Shown here one piece after another: positions 11,314-22,977 of a stretch of DNA of 64,000 bases. Location: positions 63,969,355 to 64,033,354 of the forward strand of contig NC_016131.3 of the NCBI RefSeq assembly GCF_000005505.3, read 5' to 3'. Position numbers and translations under genes: made by a program. The stretch comes from Brachypodium distachyon (taxonomy: Eukaryota > Streptophyta > Magnoliopsida > Poales > Poaceae). The first letter of the stretch is position 1, and each line of letters opens with the position of its first letter. Below the pieces are notes generated by a model. The model worked only from the letters and a program-made list of their open reading frames with translations. It was not told where the DNA came from and did not search any database.

Positions 11314-11907
11314 TATTTGTTTGTCTCCCTTCTACCAGTTTTTTTTTCACGGAGACGCAAGACAGAACAGAACAGGAGAAAGGCGAGAGAGAAGAAATAC
11401 ACTTTACTTGACCATAGCACTGGCATCGAATCTTCTGATAAACCTCTTTTCTCCTTCCAAAAAAAAAAGACAAACCTCTTTTCCAAAGACCCCTTCACAT
11501 CAAATTCACCCCAGCGTCCCTCAAAAAGTTCAAACACAACATTAAGAAGGGCGCCTTTTCTGTATTAATGCAGTATACATGCACCCAAGGCCGGGGCATA
11601 AGGCATTCATCTTCCTTCTACTTTGTGATAAAATAGTGGTAGCCGGTAAATCCGGGATCAGAAGCTTGCGGCTGCTGGCCACATTCCGAACTTCCACAAA
11701 TAAAGTTGCCACGTAAATGAATTCGTATAAAAAGATCGCTGAGCAAAATACGTGACATAGCATTTGGGCTATAGAGGCGAAGCGTACTTGTACGATTACA
11801 GTAATTATTATTGGAAGTGGCTACACGGAGAATGGAACACTGACATTGACACTGCATCAGCTAGACCTAAATCAGTTCCATCAGTCGCCGGGCCATCGCC
11901 AGGTGGC

Positions 11908-14900
11908 TCAAAGTATATCCGAGAGCACGTTGGCGGCCGCGGACAGCGCGGCGCCGGTGATGGCGCACTGGACGATCTGCTCGTGAGAGGCGTTCTCCGA
12001 GGTCAGCGCGACCGCCGCGCCGGTCACGGCGCCGGCCACCGCGCTGTTCTTCCAGTCGTGTGTCCCGCGCACCTCTTTGAGGCCGTAGGTCAGGCCAGAG
12101 TGCATCCCAGCGGCAAGCCCTGCACGCATCAAGTCAGACCAGAACGTCGACAATGATGTAACTGCAAATTTGGAGGCAATGTAGTAACAGCAGAACGTGC
12201 TACGTGACGGGATTTCTGGAAGTGAAGTATTTACCCCACTGGAACGACTCTTTGCTCACGCTTTTCACCTGAGGAGAAGCAAAGTAAAATGATCAGAAAC
12301 GAACTAGGAATCGTACGCAGCCTGGCAGCACTGCCAGAACGGTTTTCTTTAGAAATTGGTTTGGCTTTGCATACCATGTCCTCGGCTGACTTGCTGTTGT
12401 TCGTCCCTGCTTTTCCATCAGAAAAAAGGACTCATGAACCAATTTCAAGTCTGAACCCAGTATGAATCAAAAGACATTGATTTCCATGGTACTAGTGTTG
12501 CTTACCTTTGATGTCCCCGAACGTTCGTTTCCTGGTGCCGGTGGCGTCCGACACCGCCCCGGTGCCCCCCGACTCACCTGCAGCAGCAGCACAGCAAAGC
12601 AAAGCAAAACAGAGTGAGCTAGCCGTACTAGTCTTTCAGTTTAGTTTAGCTTTTTTTTTTTTTTTGAAGGGAACTAGTCATTCAGTAAACCGAAGAACTT
12701 CTCTATATTATATGGGTCTCACTATGGCTCAGTCGATTGAGAATTCTAATTTCTCAGTCGACCGGCCTAACTAGCTTGATTTAATGATTCTGTTAATTAC
12801 AGATGGGTGTTGTACACAAAGCAAGCAAACCTTCTTGTGATTGTTGATAAGTACGTAGTAGCAACGGACTTTCCTTGGTACACTGACCAAGCAGGTTAAT
12901 CACAATAAAAATTGGCCTTGAGCTTTACTCCCTCCTTTTGGGTTTATAAGACCTACTCGAAATTTTATGCCAAACTTTGACCAAAAATTACATTTAATAT
13001 GAGGTTATTGCGGCACAAAAGATATATTGTTGAATAACATTGGAAACTCTTTCTAATGTTATAACTTCAGATACATATACTAAATATAATTTGAATAATT
13101 GTTGGTCAAAGTATGGCAAAAAATTCAATAGAAGCCATATAAGCCCAAGCGGAGGGAGTAGTACTTTGCTTGTCAAACCAATGCTTCTGCTGGAAAAAAA
13201 CTGACCGTTCCGGACCAAAACATAACACATGCAAGCCAAACCAAACGTTGCATCGCTCTGACAATTTCTTTGAAAAAGGAGAAAGGAAAAAAAGCCAATA
13301 AAAAGAACAACAATCACATTTTAAAAATCTGCACTGAAAGTTTTAAAAAATTGCATGAATTTTTAAACATTGCATGTGAATTTTTAAAAATTGCACTGAA
13401 ATTTTATATGCAATTTTCTTAGGCTGAAACCATCCATTGCGCATTTTTAAAAAGAAGAAATGTAGGCATCCCTTAGCATCCTCCTAAAATGGGCCTCCCA
13501 TGACCAAAAAAACCGTAGACCGAGCCCACACCATAAATCTAGGCAAAACCCAACTAAGGTTGAAAAAAACATAGTTGCAACCGCTTGCAACGGAGAATAT
13601 TACGGTGTGGCTGCAAAAATTGCAGCTGCAATATGCATGCAACCGAGAAAATTGCAGTCGCAGCCATACTGCTATTTTGCGGTAGTGTTGTATAAATAAA
13701 CTGAGTTGCAGTTGCAAAAGTCAGCAGACAAATTCCGATTGTAATTTATGAAAAGACACTAAGTTGCAACTGCAAAAAAAATTTACAAAAATTAAACTTC
13801 AAATTATTAAACTAGGTTCCAGTTGCAAGAAGTGCAATGAACAAAAGGCTTTGAAGGAGAAGGAAGAAAACTTAAATTCCATAAAAGAGTACTGCCATAA
13901 AAATATTAACAAGATAATACAAGTAAGAAAGCACCAAAGGATTTTAAAATATCAAGTGATTTTAAAAAGAGAAGAAGACGAGAGTAACAGAACAAGACAA
14001 GAAATATATATATTTCATGGAGCCCACTTTGCCGTGTCCACGCTCCACACGAACAAAAAGAGCAAATAAAAAAAGCCCATAAATACACGGTAGAAAATAG
14101 ACCCACGGTCTAATCAGGAGCCAGCCCACAAAACGTCCCAGACCAGGCCCAACCTCCTCACGTGGCATGCTCGGACAGAAAGATCGTTAGCCTATTCTCA
14201 CAGTGATACAACGCAAACAAGTTGCAAGAAAATCATGCACAGATCTCAACGTCCAAAATCGGTGGCTCATACAATCGAGCTATTTTTCAGACGACTGAAC
14301 AGCAAAACTGATAATACTAAGTGTAAAATTAAATTGCATGTCAAACACTCGAAGCAAGGTCAAGAAAAAATTAGAAAATAATCCACCAATTTTCTAAAAG
14401 AACAAACAAAACACATGGGCCCACTGAAACAAAACACACACAGCCCCACACGGCCACACCCACACGGTGCCTGGTCCAAGAATAATGCTCAGCCCCTAGC
14501 TTGTCCGTGAAAGAAAAAAAAAAAGCCGCACACAAATCTTAGCACAGCATGGGACGGCTAGCAGGTCGACTGAGAAATCATTTTTCTCAGTCGCCTGAGG
14601 ACTAGCAATTCCGATATTGTAAGGGCATTAGCATGAATTGCTTTAGTACCTTCGACGGCCATAAAGTAGGAGTCCCGTGTGACGGCCTGGATCGCGCCGA
14701 TCTGTATACCATTGCAGGAGATCAACCAAATGACACATGGTTGACGTCTTCAACAAATCACGCATGATACGATACATAGTACTAGAGGCACATAGCGGAA
14801 TGGAAGCCGAGAGAGGTGAGGCGTGCGAACGTACCCCGGCAGCCTTGGCGAAGCTGTCGGCAACGCGGTTGAGGAGGGGATGGCCGAGGTCGAGCATCCA

Positions 14901-14957
14901 GTTCTTCTCCAGGCCACGCACCTCGTCCACGAACTTGCGTGCCTCGTGGGTGCTCAT
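11908..14957 (-). CDS. OEP16-2: Outer envelope pore protein 16-2 (OEP16-S), Tim17/22/23 family
   Basis: Plastid outer-envelope channel of the PRAT (preprotein and amino-acid transporter) family; OEP16 proteins conduct amino acids and amines. Six exons join in phase: 14835-14957, 14650-14701, 12506-12577, 12375-12406, 12235-12268 and 11908-12161, giving 188 residues. Exon 1 encodes the amphipathic start (RKFVDEVRGLEKNWMLDLGH). The four hydrophobic helices follow, including RAGLAAGMHSGLTYGLKEV and NSAVAGAVTGAAVALTSE. The three small middle exons encode the acidic/charged insert (SGGTGAVSDATGTRKRTFGD, then NNSKSAED) that marks the seed/pollen-type OEP16-2 rather than OEP16-1. Intron 2 is about 2.1 kb and carries a Stowaway MITE and AT-rich repeats. 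An ABRE-like promoter motif lies upstream. ASL follows head-to-tail about 800 bp away. Confidence 0.88.
12928..13158. mobile_element. Stowaway MITE in OEP16-2 intron 2
   Basis: CTCCCTCCTTTTGGGTTTAT and, reverse-complemented from the right, CTCCCTCCGCTTGGGCTTAT, between TA dinucleotides (12926-12927 and 13159-13160). The interior (TTGGTCAAAGT, CGGCACAAAAGATATAT) matches the element at 29.7 kb in inverted sense, so both belong to one family. Confidence 0.8.
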
Positions 14958-15189
14958 CTTTGCTCCTCCTTCTCTCCTGTTCTAGCTAAAGCTATGGTGA
15001 TCTTGAGAAATATACTTGGTGCAAGCTACAGCAGCAGTGTTTAGTACGGACAGAACGATAAGTACGGCAAGGGGAAACACGAGCAAGCTGCAAGTGTAGT
15101 CCAACTTTGAAGGCCGAGAGGCAGCAGCAGTCGCCCGCGGAACAGATAGACGAGGAAACGACCAGAACCTGACAACAGATGAACAGCAC

Positions 15190-15220
15190 GACACGTACGC
15201 CAGCACCACGGACGCGTGGC
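15190..15220 (-). promoter_or_regulatory. ABRE plus CE3-like motif upstream of OEP16-2
   Basis: Read on the gene strand, ACGTGTC (15190-15196) is a perfect abscisic-acid response element (ACGTGKC). A CCACGCGTC motif (at 15211-15219), resembling coupling element CE3, lies about 15 bp away. They sit roughly 235-260 bp before the OEP16-2 ATG. ABRE-coupling pairs are known from ABA- and seed-regulated cereal promoters. Regulation here is inferred. Confidence 0.4.
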
Positions 15221-15760
15221 GACGCTCGGGGTTACTCGTGGCACTCTTCTGGAACATGCGCTAGTGGTTCGAGAGATCCACGAAATCGTTCTGACCTGTT
15301 TTTCCAGCACCGACAGGAGTAGTAGTGTGTTTGTATGAGAAATAACTCTATCGCTTTGGAGTTCGAGAGAGGGGTACACGATAAATCATAAATGGACCGC
15401 TAAAATTGGCATGTTCAGTGTTCACGACTTCACTGTAGTGGGTGGTAACATACTAACATTGAAGGGGAATTGAATCCTGCTGAACTTTTATGAAACGCAA
15501 GACACGTCTTGATAGTACACTGCGTCTGCTCTTTTTTGTTTTTTGACTGATTTTGAGCAAGTAGAGTCATGGAAAAAAAGAGAGCACATTCTGTTCAATA
15601 CAATACAATGTCTTACAAAAAACGTTGCATGGACCACTCCAGTCATCAAATGAAGCAACGGGCTGTCATCGATAAAGAAAGTTGCTAACATTTTGATCTA
15701 CCTCCAAATACTAAAGCCATACAAGATTTCCGGAGTTTATTTCTCTGTTGACGCTGGGCC

Positions 15761-18700
15761 TTATGGATTGATCCCAAGTTGAACGCGCCAATCTTCAAGT
15801 TGCTTTTTTACTTGTTTTGAACCTGTAGAACCGTAAGATACGAACTTGTTGACGGCGTTTTCAACACCCAAATATGCAAAGACGTCGGTCTCAAAGACAG
15901 GGTGGACTGCTTTTAGGTCATCCATTTTTAGTTCTGTGAGCTGACAGTTCTTGGACACACATAGAGCTACACACCTTCCAACTATCTCGTGAGAAGTTCT
16001 GAATGGAACGCCCTGCAGTGAAGAAATATAGAAACACAGAAGCGATAAGGCTATAAGATCATGTTAATTTATGTACTATTGTGCTATTGTTTGATCGGAT
16101 GTTGTGGCCTAATTCTTATGTAAACTCTTCACCAAACTTATGTTCATATGTAAAAACTATGGCTAATCCGAACCAAGGAGAGGAAGAAGTGTTTACCTTC
16201 TTCACAAGATAATCTGCTAGCGTTGTTGCATCCAGATAGCCAGCAGGCAGCGAACTTTTTATTCTTTTTGAATTGAAAGAGATATTTTGAGCAAACTCGC
16301 TACATACTTCAAGCATTCCTAGTATGGCCTTCACACTGTCAAATAAGGGTTCCTTGTCTTCCTGCTCGAAAATTAAATTTCAGAACATACACAGGAAACC
16401 AAGCTTGAATAATAAAAATATAAGATGGGACTCACCTGCAGATCACGATTGTAAGCCTGTGGAAGGCCTTTGCAGAGGACTAGGACAGTCATGAGATCAC
16501 CAACAACCCTAGCAGATTTCCCACGAACAAGCTCCATTGGATCTGGATTTTTCTTCTGTGGCATAATACTGCTTCCAGTTGAAACCGAGTCACTTGGTGT
16601 CAAGAACCCAAACTCCTCTGATGCCCACAAAACCCATTCTTCACCAATGCGTGAAAGATGAATAGCAGCAATTGAATTGGCAGCAAGAAACTCCAATACA
16701 AAGTCACGATCAGATACTGCATCAATACTGTAGAAATATGTCCGAAGTAGGATATGTCAAAAGTGGGATTAACCCAAAAGGAGAAAATTTGGAGAGAGAG
16801 AGAGAGAGAGGGGAGTCATTTGTTTCATTATTTGCACTCCAAAAGTCAATAACAGTTGGTACCATGTGATGTAGGGCCGGGTTTATGGCCACATTAAGGA
16901 TAAGGAGAAGGGGGCAGCGGTTTGACCCTAAAATTAGGAACTAGGATTCCTATCAATCTAGTTTACTTCGAGGCTTGAATACCTACCTTATCTTCCAGAT
17001 TTGGTACAGACATTCCTTTTCTCAAACCCTCTATATAATAAATAGAGGCTATGTGTAACTAGAGGCATATATCAACAAAACCCTAAAAGGAGACCATGCT
17101 CCAAACTAAGCTCGTGACATACAGTAAGAGTAGCAACTTGCATAGTATTTTGATTGCATAATGATAATCCAGCCCTAAGCTGGGAATGGCAGTTGAGGTC
17201 AGATAACTAAGAATGCCAATCAAGAATGAGTACAGATAAGCAAACTAACAAAGCTGGGTATCTGTACAGCATAATGCTTCATGTTTTCCTAAATGACCAC
17301 AAAATGAAAAGTTAATCAGGTCTGGCATTTTTTTTTCTGCTTAGCTTCAATTTCCTAAGATGGAAGTGCTCCAAAAAAACACACGTTTAATAGGGTACAT
17401 GTGCACTATGACAGAGACTCATTTTAGAAGATGCACAGTATCTAGAGTGTTATGTTAACAATTTCATAAATTAACTCTAGCTTGGTTACAATTCAAGCAA
17501 GTATATATAAGAGAAAAGATGATTACAATTCTACTGTACATGTTCACGCTACTAAAAAAAATCAAGGATGTTGGTTACCTGTTCTTCATCGGAGCTGTAA
17601 ACTTCAAATCTTTAGCAGTTTTGAACCTATCAATGGGAAGTCCAGTTCCGGCCAAAGCACAAGCACCGAGTGGGCAGAAATTCAATCTTTCTCTGCAGTC
17701 GACCAGGCGGCCAGCATCACGCTCCAACTGTGAGAAGCATGAGTTAAAATAACATCAGGTTCATTTCCAGTAATATGGTTTCACTCCAGGGCAGAACTTA
17801 GTTCAGTCCAATGTGGGCGATGGCCCTCCTAAGCCGAAATTTCAACATTAAATATGATTTGTTCACGTATAAAATAATTACTCAAGAATAAGTTGGCAGA
17901 TGCTTATTAGTTGGGGCACCATTTGCTGGGTTATTTCCCTTCTGTGTTTTGGTTCAAACTCTGCTACAAAGAATGAAGTAGTATTTCATGAGGCAATTAG
18001 TAAAGTATCTGAAGCACTATTACACCCTGGCACAGGAAACATAGCAAGTGCTTGGCTATAAGCTGTAAGTGTAACCTTAAAGCTTAGTTGCATGTCATGC
18101 TGATGTGACATGCCAGCTAGTGATGCAGCAATTCAAAGACAGAAGGACAGGCTGTGCAACAGTAAGAAGGGGTGAAGGACACACATACAGCGATTCAAAT
18201 TTCGCAACTTGTTCTACAAAATACAAAAAGGGATTCTAATCATGTGAAATACCTCATCCTAAAATTCAACTGTTTCCTTTGGGTATTATATTGCAGCATG
18301 ACTAAGTAATAACCAAATGAACCAAGTTGAATGTTTCATTGCAGAAAAACTTCTGTTCCGCACAACAGATCCTTGGGTATTATATTGCAACATGACTAAG
18401 TAATAACCAAATGAACCAAGTTGAATGTTTCATTGCAGAAAAACTTCTGTTCCGCACAACAGATCCTCGTATTTCCATTTCATAGTAAACAAACTGAGCT
18501 GATGTACCACAGTATCAGGTAAACAGCTGTAAACAAAACAAAATCACATTCAAACTGGTTAAATAGAGTGGATTAGCTTGATTGCTACAGTGTGCACGGT
18601 GGATTCAGGGGTTTGTTCACAACTTTACAAGGTACTAGTTAAGAAAGTAGTGATCAGTAAGAGACATGGTTGACCTACAAAAAAGATACAGTAGGGAAAC

Positions 18701-21551
18701 CACACATTGAAAAAGCAATGACATGGTAATGTGAATAAGAGGAGGTGGGTGAGGGTGGGGGGCACCTGCTCAACATACGATAAGAGAAGATGTGGCAACA
18801 AAACAGGCTGTGCCCTTTGAAGATGAGTATAACCAGGGACAATTAAGTCAACATATTTTGACGCCAGCAAAACCAGAGACACCTGGAACAATAAGAATTA
18901 GGTTAATGTTAAACAAAGAATGTCATACAGTGAGGCACCACAGAAGAGTTATCAGAATAGGCACAAATCAAGTGCCGGTATCTACAAAGCGGCATGACTT
19001 ACACAGTTATCACTTGTAAGAATATGAGAACATATGATAAGTTGATCAATCACAAGAAGAAATATTTGAGTTACATGTAGCGTAGAGGAAATTTCTCCAA
19101 TCCTATGAATCAAAGAGGCCCTAAAGAACTGCCTCAGAAAAAGTTCTATTTCTGGCAAAGCTTAAGCAACAGGCCCACCATACCAGGGACCTGTGCAGAG
19201 TGTGTGCCTACACAGGGCCCCCATTTTATTATCCAATGCTGCTACATATCATTTATCAATTACCAGTATTTAGTCAGTACTCATGCACTACGCAATGAAG
19301 AAAAGTCTTTACTAGTACATTGGATTCTGCACACCGAACCAGTCTCGTTAGTACAGATTCTGTATCACGCACACCTCCTTTCATTCTCTCCATCTACACT
19401 TCCTTCTTCTCTTCCAACTGTGTGCGACTTGGCCCAGTTCCTCTCCCAAGCGCAGGCTATACTCCATTACTCTTCTGAACTCTCTTGATACCCTCGTCTA
19501 GCTAGTCTGGTTGATTGGTTTCTTTGCCATTTCCCCAAAATAAATCTGTTGTTGATAATAAATAGGCACGCGCCACTTTCAAATTCTCATCTAATGAGTT
19601 ATACACAAAGGTCAAGCTACACCCAGATTTCATTCCAAGGAAAAATATTGGATTTTTTGCTAATTTTTTTCAAACAACTACATGTGTTTCCTGATGAAAA
19701 AAATTTGCATATTAGAAATTTTGTTAACTATTCCAGTGATGGTTGCATCAGCAGAGAGATTTGTTTTTCCTAAATTAAAATAGATGAAGCCCCAGTTACA
19801 TTCTAGCGATTGAAAATCTTGTTTTGGAGAAAGTTACCTATGAAAAGCTAATTGAAGAATATCTGTTGCATCAAGCCACGCCAGAAAGATGTAAGTTCTT
19901 TTAACAGTTTCATTAATGGAATGATAAGAAAACTTGTTTTCCTAACTCACTTTTGTTGTACTTAGGACTAATTACAAGGATTTCTGCTGAAAAATATATG
20001 TTCCAATTTTGATTAAAAAAACTTGTTTTCCTGATTCTTTTTTTTTGTACTTGGGGTCTAACTAGAAGGATTTGTCCTAAAGAATATAGTAGTTCAGATT
20101 TCAATATTTGTATTTCCGATAAGATGTAATTTAGAAAAAATATAGTGGATACGATTAAAAAAATAGTTTTTGACTTTTGTTGTATTTACGGCCTAATTTT
20201 GGATTCCACACCGGGCCTCTAATTTCGTGGGTACGACCCTGTTAAGCAGTAGGGACAAGGTACAGATACCAAATGCATGAAATCAGGTACCTTCTCCCCT
20301 CCCTCTTGAGGGACTAGAAAAGTTCTCTTCTGAAGATGCGAAGCCATTGTCCCTATGTGAGCATTACTGGAAAAATCACTAGCAAGTAGGAATAGCTTAG
20401 CATTTCAGTTAGCTTTCCTACATATCGAGGTGGTGTACCTAGCCTAATAAAAATAACAATTGATCTACCATAGATCATGACACCAATATGAACCTGCAAT
20501 GTTTCGTGATGCCTCCGCATAAAGCCGATGAACATGGCCCCAGAAAACAACATGCACACAAAAAATTCAATTTTTTTGCGGGTATGTATACAAAAAATTT
20601 ATACATGATTACAAGCAGCACACCATGAACATCGCGAAGAGAACTGAGAACAAACCTGAAACTGTTTGATGCGAATCAAAATCTTGTCAATAGCATCACG
20701 GCACCATAGCCTAAGATCTGTCACAACTTGGTCATTGCGGCTCCTGGCGGTATGTAGCTTCTTAGCTGGCTCGCCAACCCTCTCAATCAGAGCTGCCTCA
20801 ATGTTCATGTGTACGTCTTCCCGGTCCTTTCTCCACTCAAACTTGCCATCTTGGATCTGCTTCTCGATATGATCAAGACCCTCCAATATAATATCCCTAT
20901 CACCAGTGGTTATCAAACCCTGCAATGCACGATTCAGAATTATGACTCAAAAATATAAACATAACCCCCTAATGGACAAAGGAGTAAACCATTAACCCTT
21001 CAGTGCGACGCTCGGAATCAAGCTAGCAAGTTGGCACATCTACAATGCGCACCAAAAGCAGCACAATGAAGCTAGAAATTTCATCGAACATGTTGCGAGC
21101 ATAACATCAGCAGCGGGTTCAGCCCCCACCAGACTGCTTCGCCGCAGACTGGTCCAAAGCAGAGAAAGCATTGGTCGAACACCTAGACAGTCACGATACC
21201 GCCACGAACAAGTGATTTGGTGGAGCGCACACAAGGTACCTGGGCGGCGAGCATGGAGGCGTGGGCCTTGCTACCCACGATGTCATACTTGTATAGCTGC
21301 CAATCGTAGGAGATGGACTCCGTGAAGCGCTCGACGGCGTCGGTGACGCCTTCCTCGAAGCGCCCGCCCCACAGCTTGGACTCTTTCTTCTCCTCGCTCT
21401 CCGAGGACGACATCGGGGTGGAAGCCCCCGCGACGGCTGGGAAAGCGGGGCGGCGGCGGAGGGTGACAGCGTCGCGGGTGTAGAAGGCGAGGCGGGCACG
21501 GCGGAGGGAGGTGGGCGCTGGGTAGAGGAGGGACTGGGAGGTGGCAGCCAT
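15761..21551 (-). CDS. ASL: Argininosuccinate lyase, chloroplastic
   Basis: Last step of arginine synthesis: argininosuccinate to arginine and fumarate, in the plastid. Seven exons join in phase: 21240-21551, 20656-20919, 18766-18882, 17579-17727, 16436-16727, 16197-16361 and 15761-16012, giving 516 residues, close to the usual plant length. Residues 1 to about 45 look like a transit peptide; the mature part starts near [15 protein letters not shown]. Fumarase/aspartase-family landmarks: TARSRNDQ (161-168), GYTHLQ with the conserved His at 212, and the signature [11 protein letters not shown] (332-342) carrying the catalytic-loop serine. All are intact. The 1.8-kb intron 2 and the 1-kb introns 3 and 4 hold small tandem duplications. 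The first exon ends in phase 0, which matters for the ASL-like exon just upstream. Confidence 0.95.
18279..18466. repeat. 94-bp tandem duplication in ASL intron 3
   Basis: Copies 18279-18372 and 18373-18466 differ at one position (TTGCAGCATG versus TTGCAACATG). Near-identity implies a very recent duplication. Confidence 0.95.
19931..20110. repeat. Degenerate ~90-bp tandem duplication in ASL intron 2
   Basis: Two diverged copies start AACTTGTTTTCCT at 19931 and about 20020. Both continue through a TTTTG-TGTACTT(A/G)GG block and an AGAAGGATTT- or CAAGGATTT-type block. Clearly older than the intron 3 duplication. Confidence 0.6.
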
Positions 21552-21773
21552 ATGTGGCGCCGATGCGGCGCGGCGGCGGCGCGACGGGAAATAGATGGGT
21601 TGCCCTGGTGGTTTAAGGGCAATATGACAAGAGCTGTGGGGCTGTTGGTTAGGGAGACTGGACGACGGGTTGGGGTAGCCCTACGGCGGGAGATAAATGC
21701 GAAATTACGACGCTTTTTTCCCTAATTTTTTTAGTCTACTAGTATGCGAAATTGCACAAACCATAAAATTCAA

Positions 21774-21993
21774 GCTATGAGATCTAATTTGACACTAATA
21801 ATAGGGTTACTGAAAAGCATTCCTGCATTTCAAGCAACAGACATGGCAGTATGCCAGTATGGCACTGCGTCAGACCATATCAGCTATGAGATCTAAGACA
21901 CTAATAATATAACACTCCATCTGACATAACTCTGTTTACTGAAAAGCATTCCTGCATTTCAAGCAACAATGGCACTGCGTGAGACCATATCAG
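21774..21993. repeat. ~110-bp tandem duplication between ASL exon 1 and the upstream exon
   Basis: Copies 21774-21882 and 21883-21993 share GCTATGAGATCTAA, GACACTAATAAT, TTACTGAAAAGCATTCCTGC and ATGGCACTGCGT(C/G)AGACC, with short indels between blocks. The second copy ends 15 bp from the splice donor of the upstream exon. Confidence 0.9.
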
Positions 21994-22008
21994 TAACTTC
22001 AAACTTAC

Positions 22009-22977
22009 CGTCTCGGCGAGCATGTCGGCGTGGGCGCGGCTGCACTCGATGTCGTGCGCCCACAACTCATTGGCCTCCGCCACCACAAGCGGCTCGGCAA
22101 ACCGCGCTCCAGTACTCCCGGCCTTCGCTGCACCCCCGTTAAGCCACAGCGTTGGCTGCTCCCTGGCCTTCACCACCGCCGCTGGTTGTTGGGACCGCGG
22201 CGGCGGCGGCTCGTTGATGAACTCCAGCGACGACTTCATCGACGACACCGCGGAGTCGTCGTCGCTGCCAACCATCTCGATGAGCCCGACGCCGTGCGCG
22301 GACAGCCGCTCGCCCGTCGCCAACTCGACGATCTGCAGCCCGTCAACCTGCTGCGGCGGGAACGTCGCCCATGCCGAGTCCGTCGGCTGCGGCGTCGCGG
22401 GTAATTTCCGGCCGGGCGTTGCAGGCGAATTACTAACGTTGCCGCTCTCAGGAACCGCGGGCGGCGAAGGCGGTTGGGACACGGCCGGCGTCGCGGCGGG
22501 CGTGAACTCCGATGCCGGCGGGGAGCGTGGCGGGTGCGTCACCATCGACGGCGCTGGCGTGAGCGCTTGGCGGCGGGCGATGGCGATGGCCTTCCGCTCC
22601 TTCTTCTTGTTCTTCTTCCGGAGGAAGCACGCGCGGATGGACATGGACGGGAGGCAAGGCGGCTTCCTGTGCTTCTTCTTCTTGTTGTTGTTCTCGGCAC
22701 CGGCGCTGCCATCGGCCGGCATGGCGTAGACGAAGAAGGACGGCTCCTGACCTTGCTGCGCGTGCTCGGCGCCGATGCCTGCCGCTGACGCGTCGCGTAC
22801 CCTGGACGGCGTCCGGCTCCTGCTGTGCCTGCTGCGGCTGCGCCCACGGCCGGGGCACCGGAAGAGGGACCTCAGCGGGTTGAAGCAGCACGGCGTGGCG
22901 CGGTGAGCGCCGCCAGCGCATTTGCACCGGGTGCGGCGGTGGGACGACGACCGGCCGCGAGGCGTCATCGTGGACAT
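22009..22977 (-). CDS. Basic/proline-rich protein exon with an ASL-exon-1-like end (unknown function)
   Basis: From the ATG at 22975-22977 the minus strand encodes 323 residues up to a strong donor, ACG|GTAAGT, at 22008/22009. If unspliced it reads on to a stop at 21901-21903. The N-terminus is Arg/Ser-rich (GRGRSRSRHSRSRTPSRV). A KNKKKERKAIAIARRQ basic block and proline-rich segments follow, then an acidic/serine stretch (GSDDDSAVSSMKSS). Grass-type GC-rich codon use supports a real gene. I do not recognise the family. The last coding residues, LWAHDIECSRAHADMLAET, resemble the end of ASL exon 1 ([19 protein letters not shown]), and both stop at a phase-0 donor. It could be an independent gene whose next exon I could not find, or an alternative upstream exon able to splice in frame to ASL exon 2. 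Confidence 0.6.
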
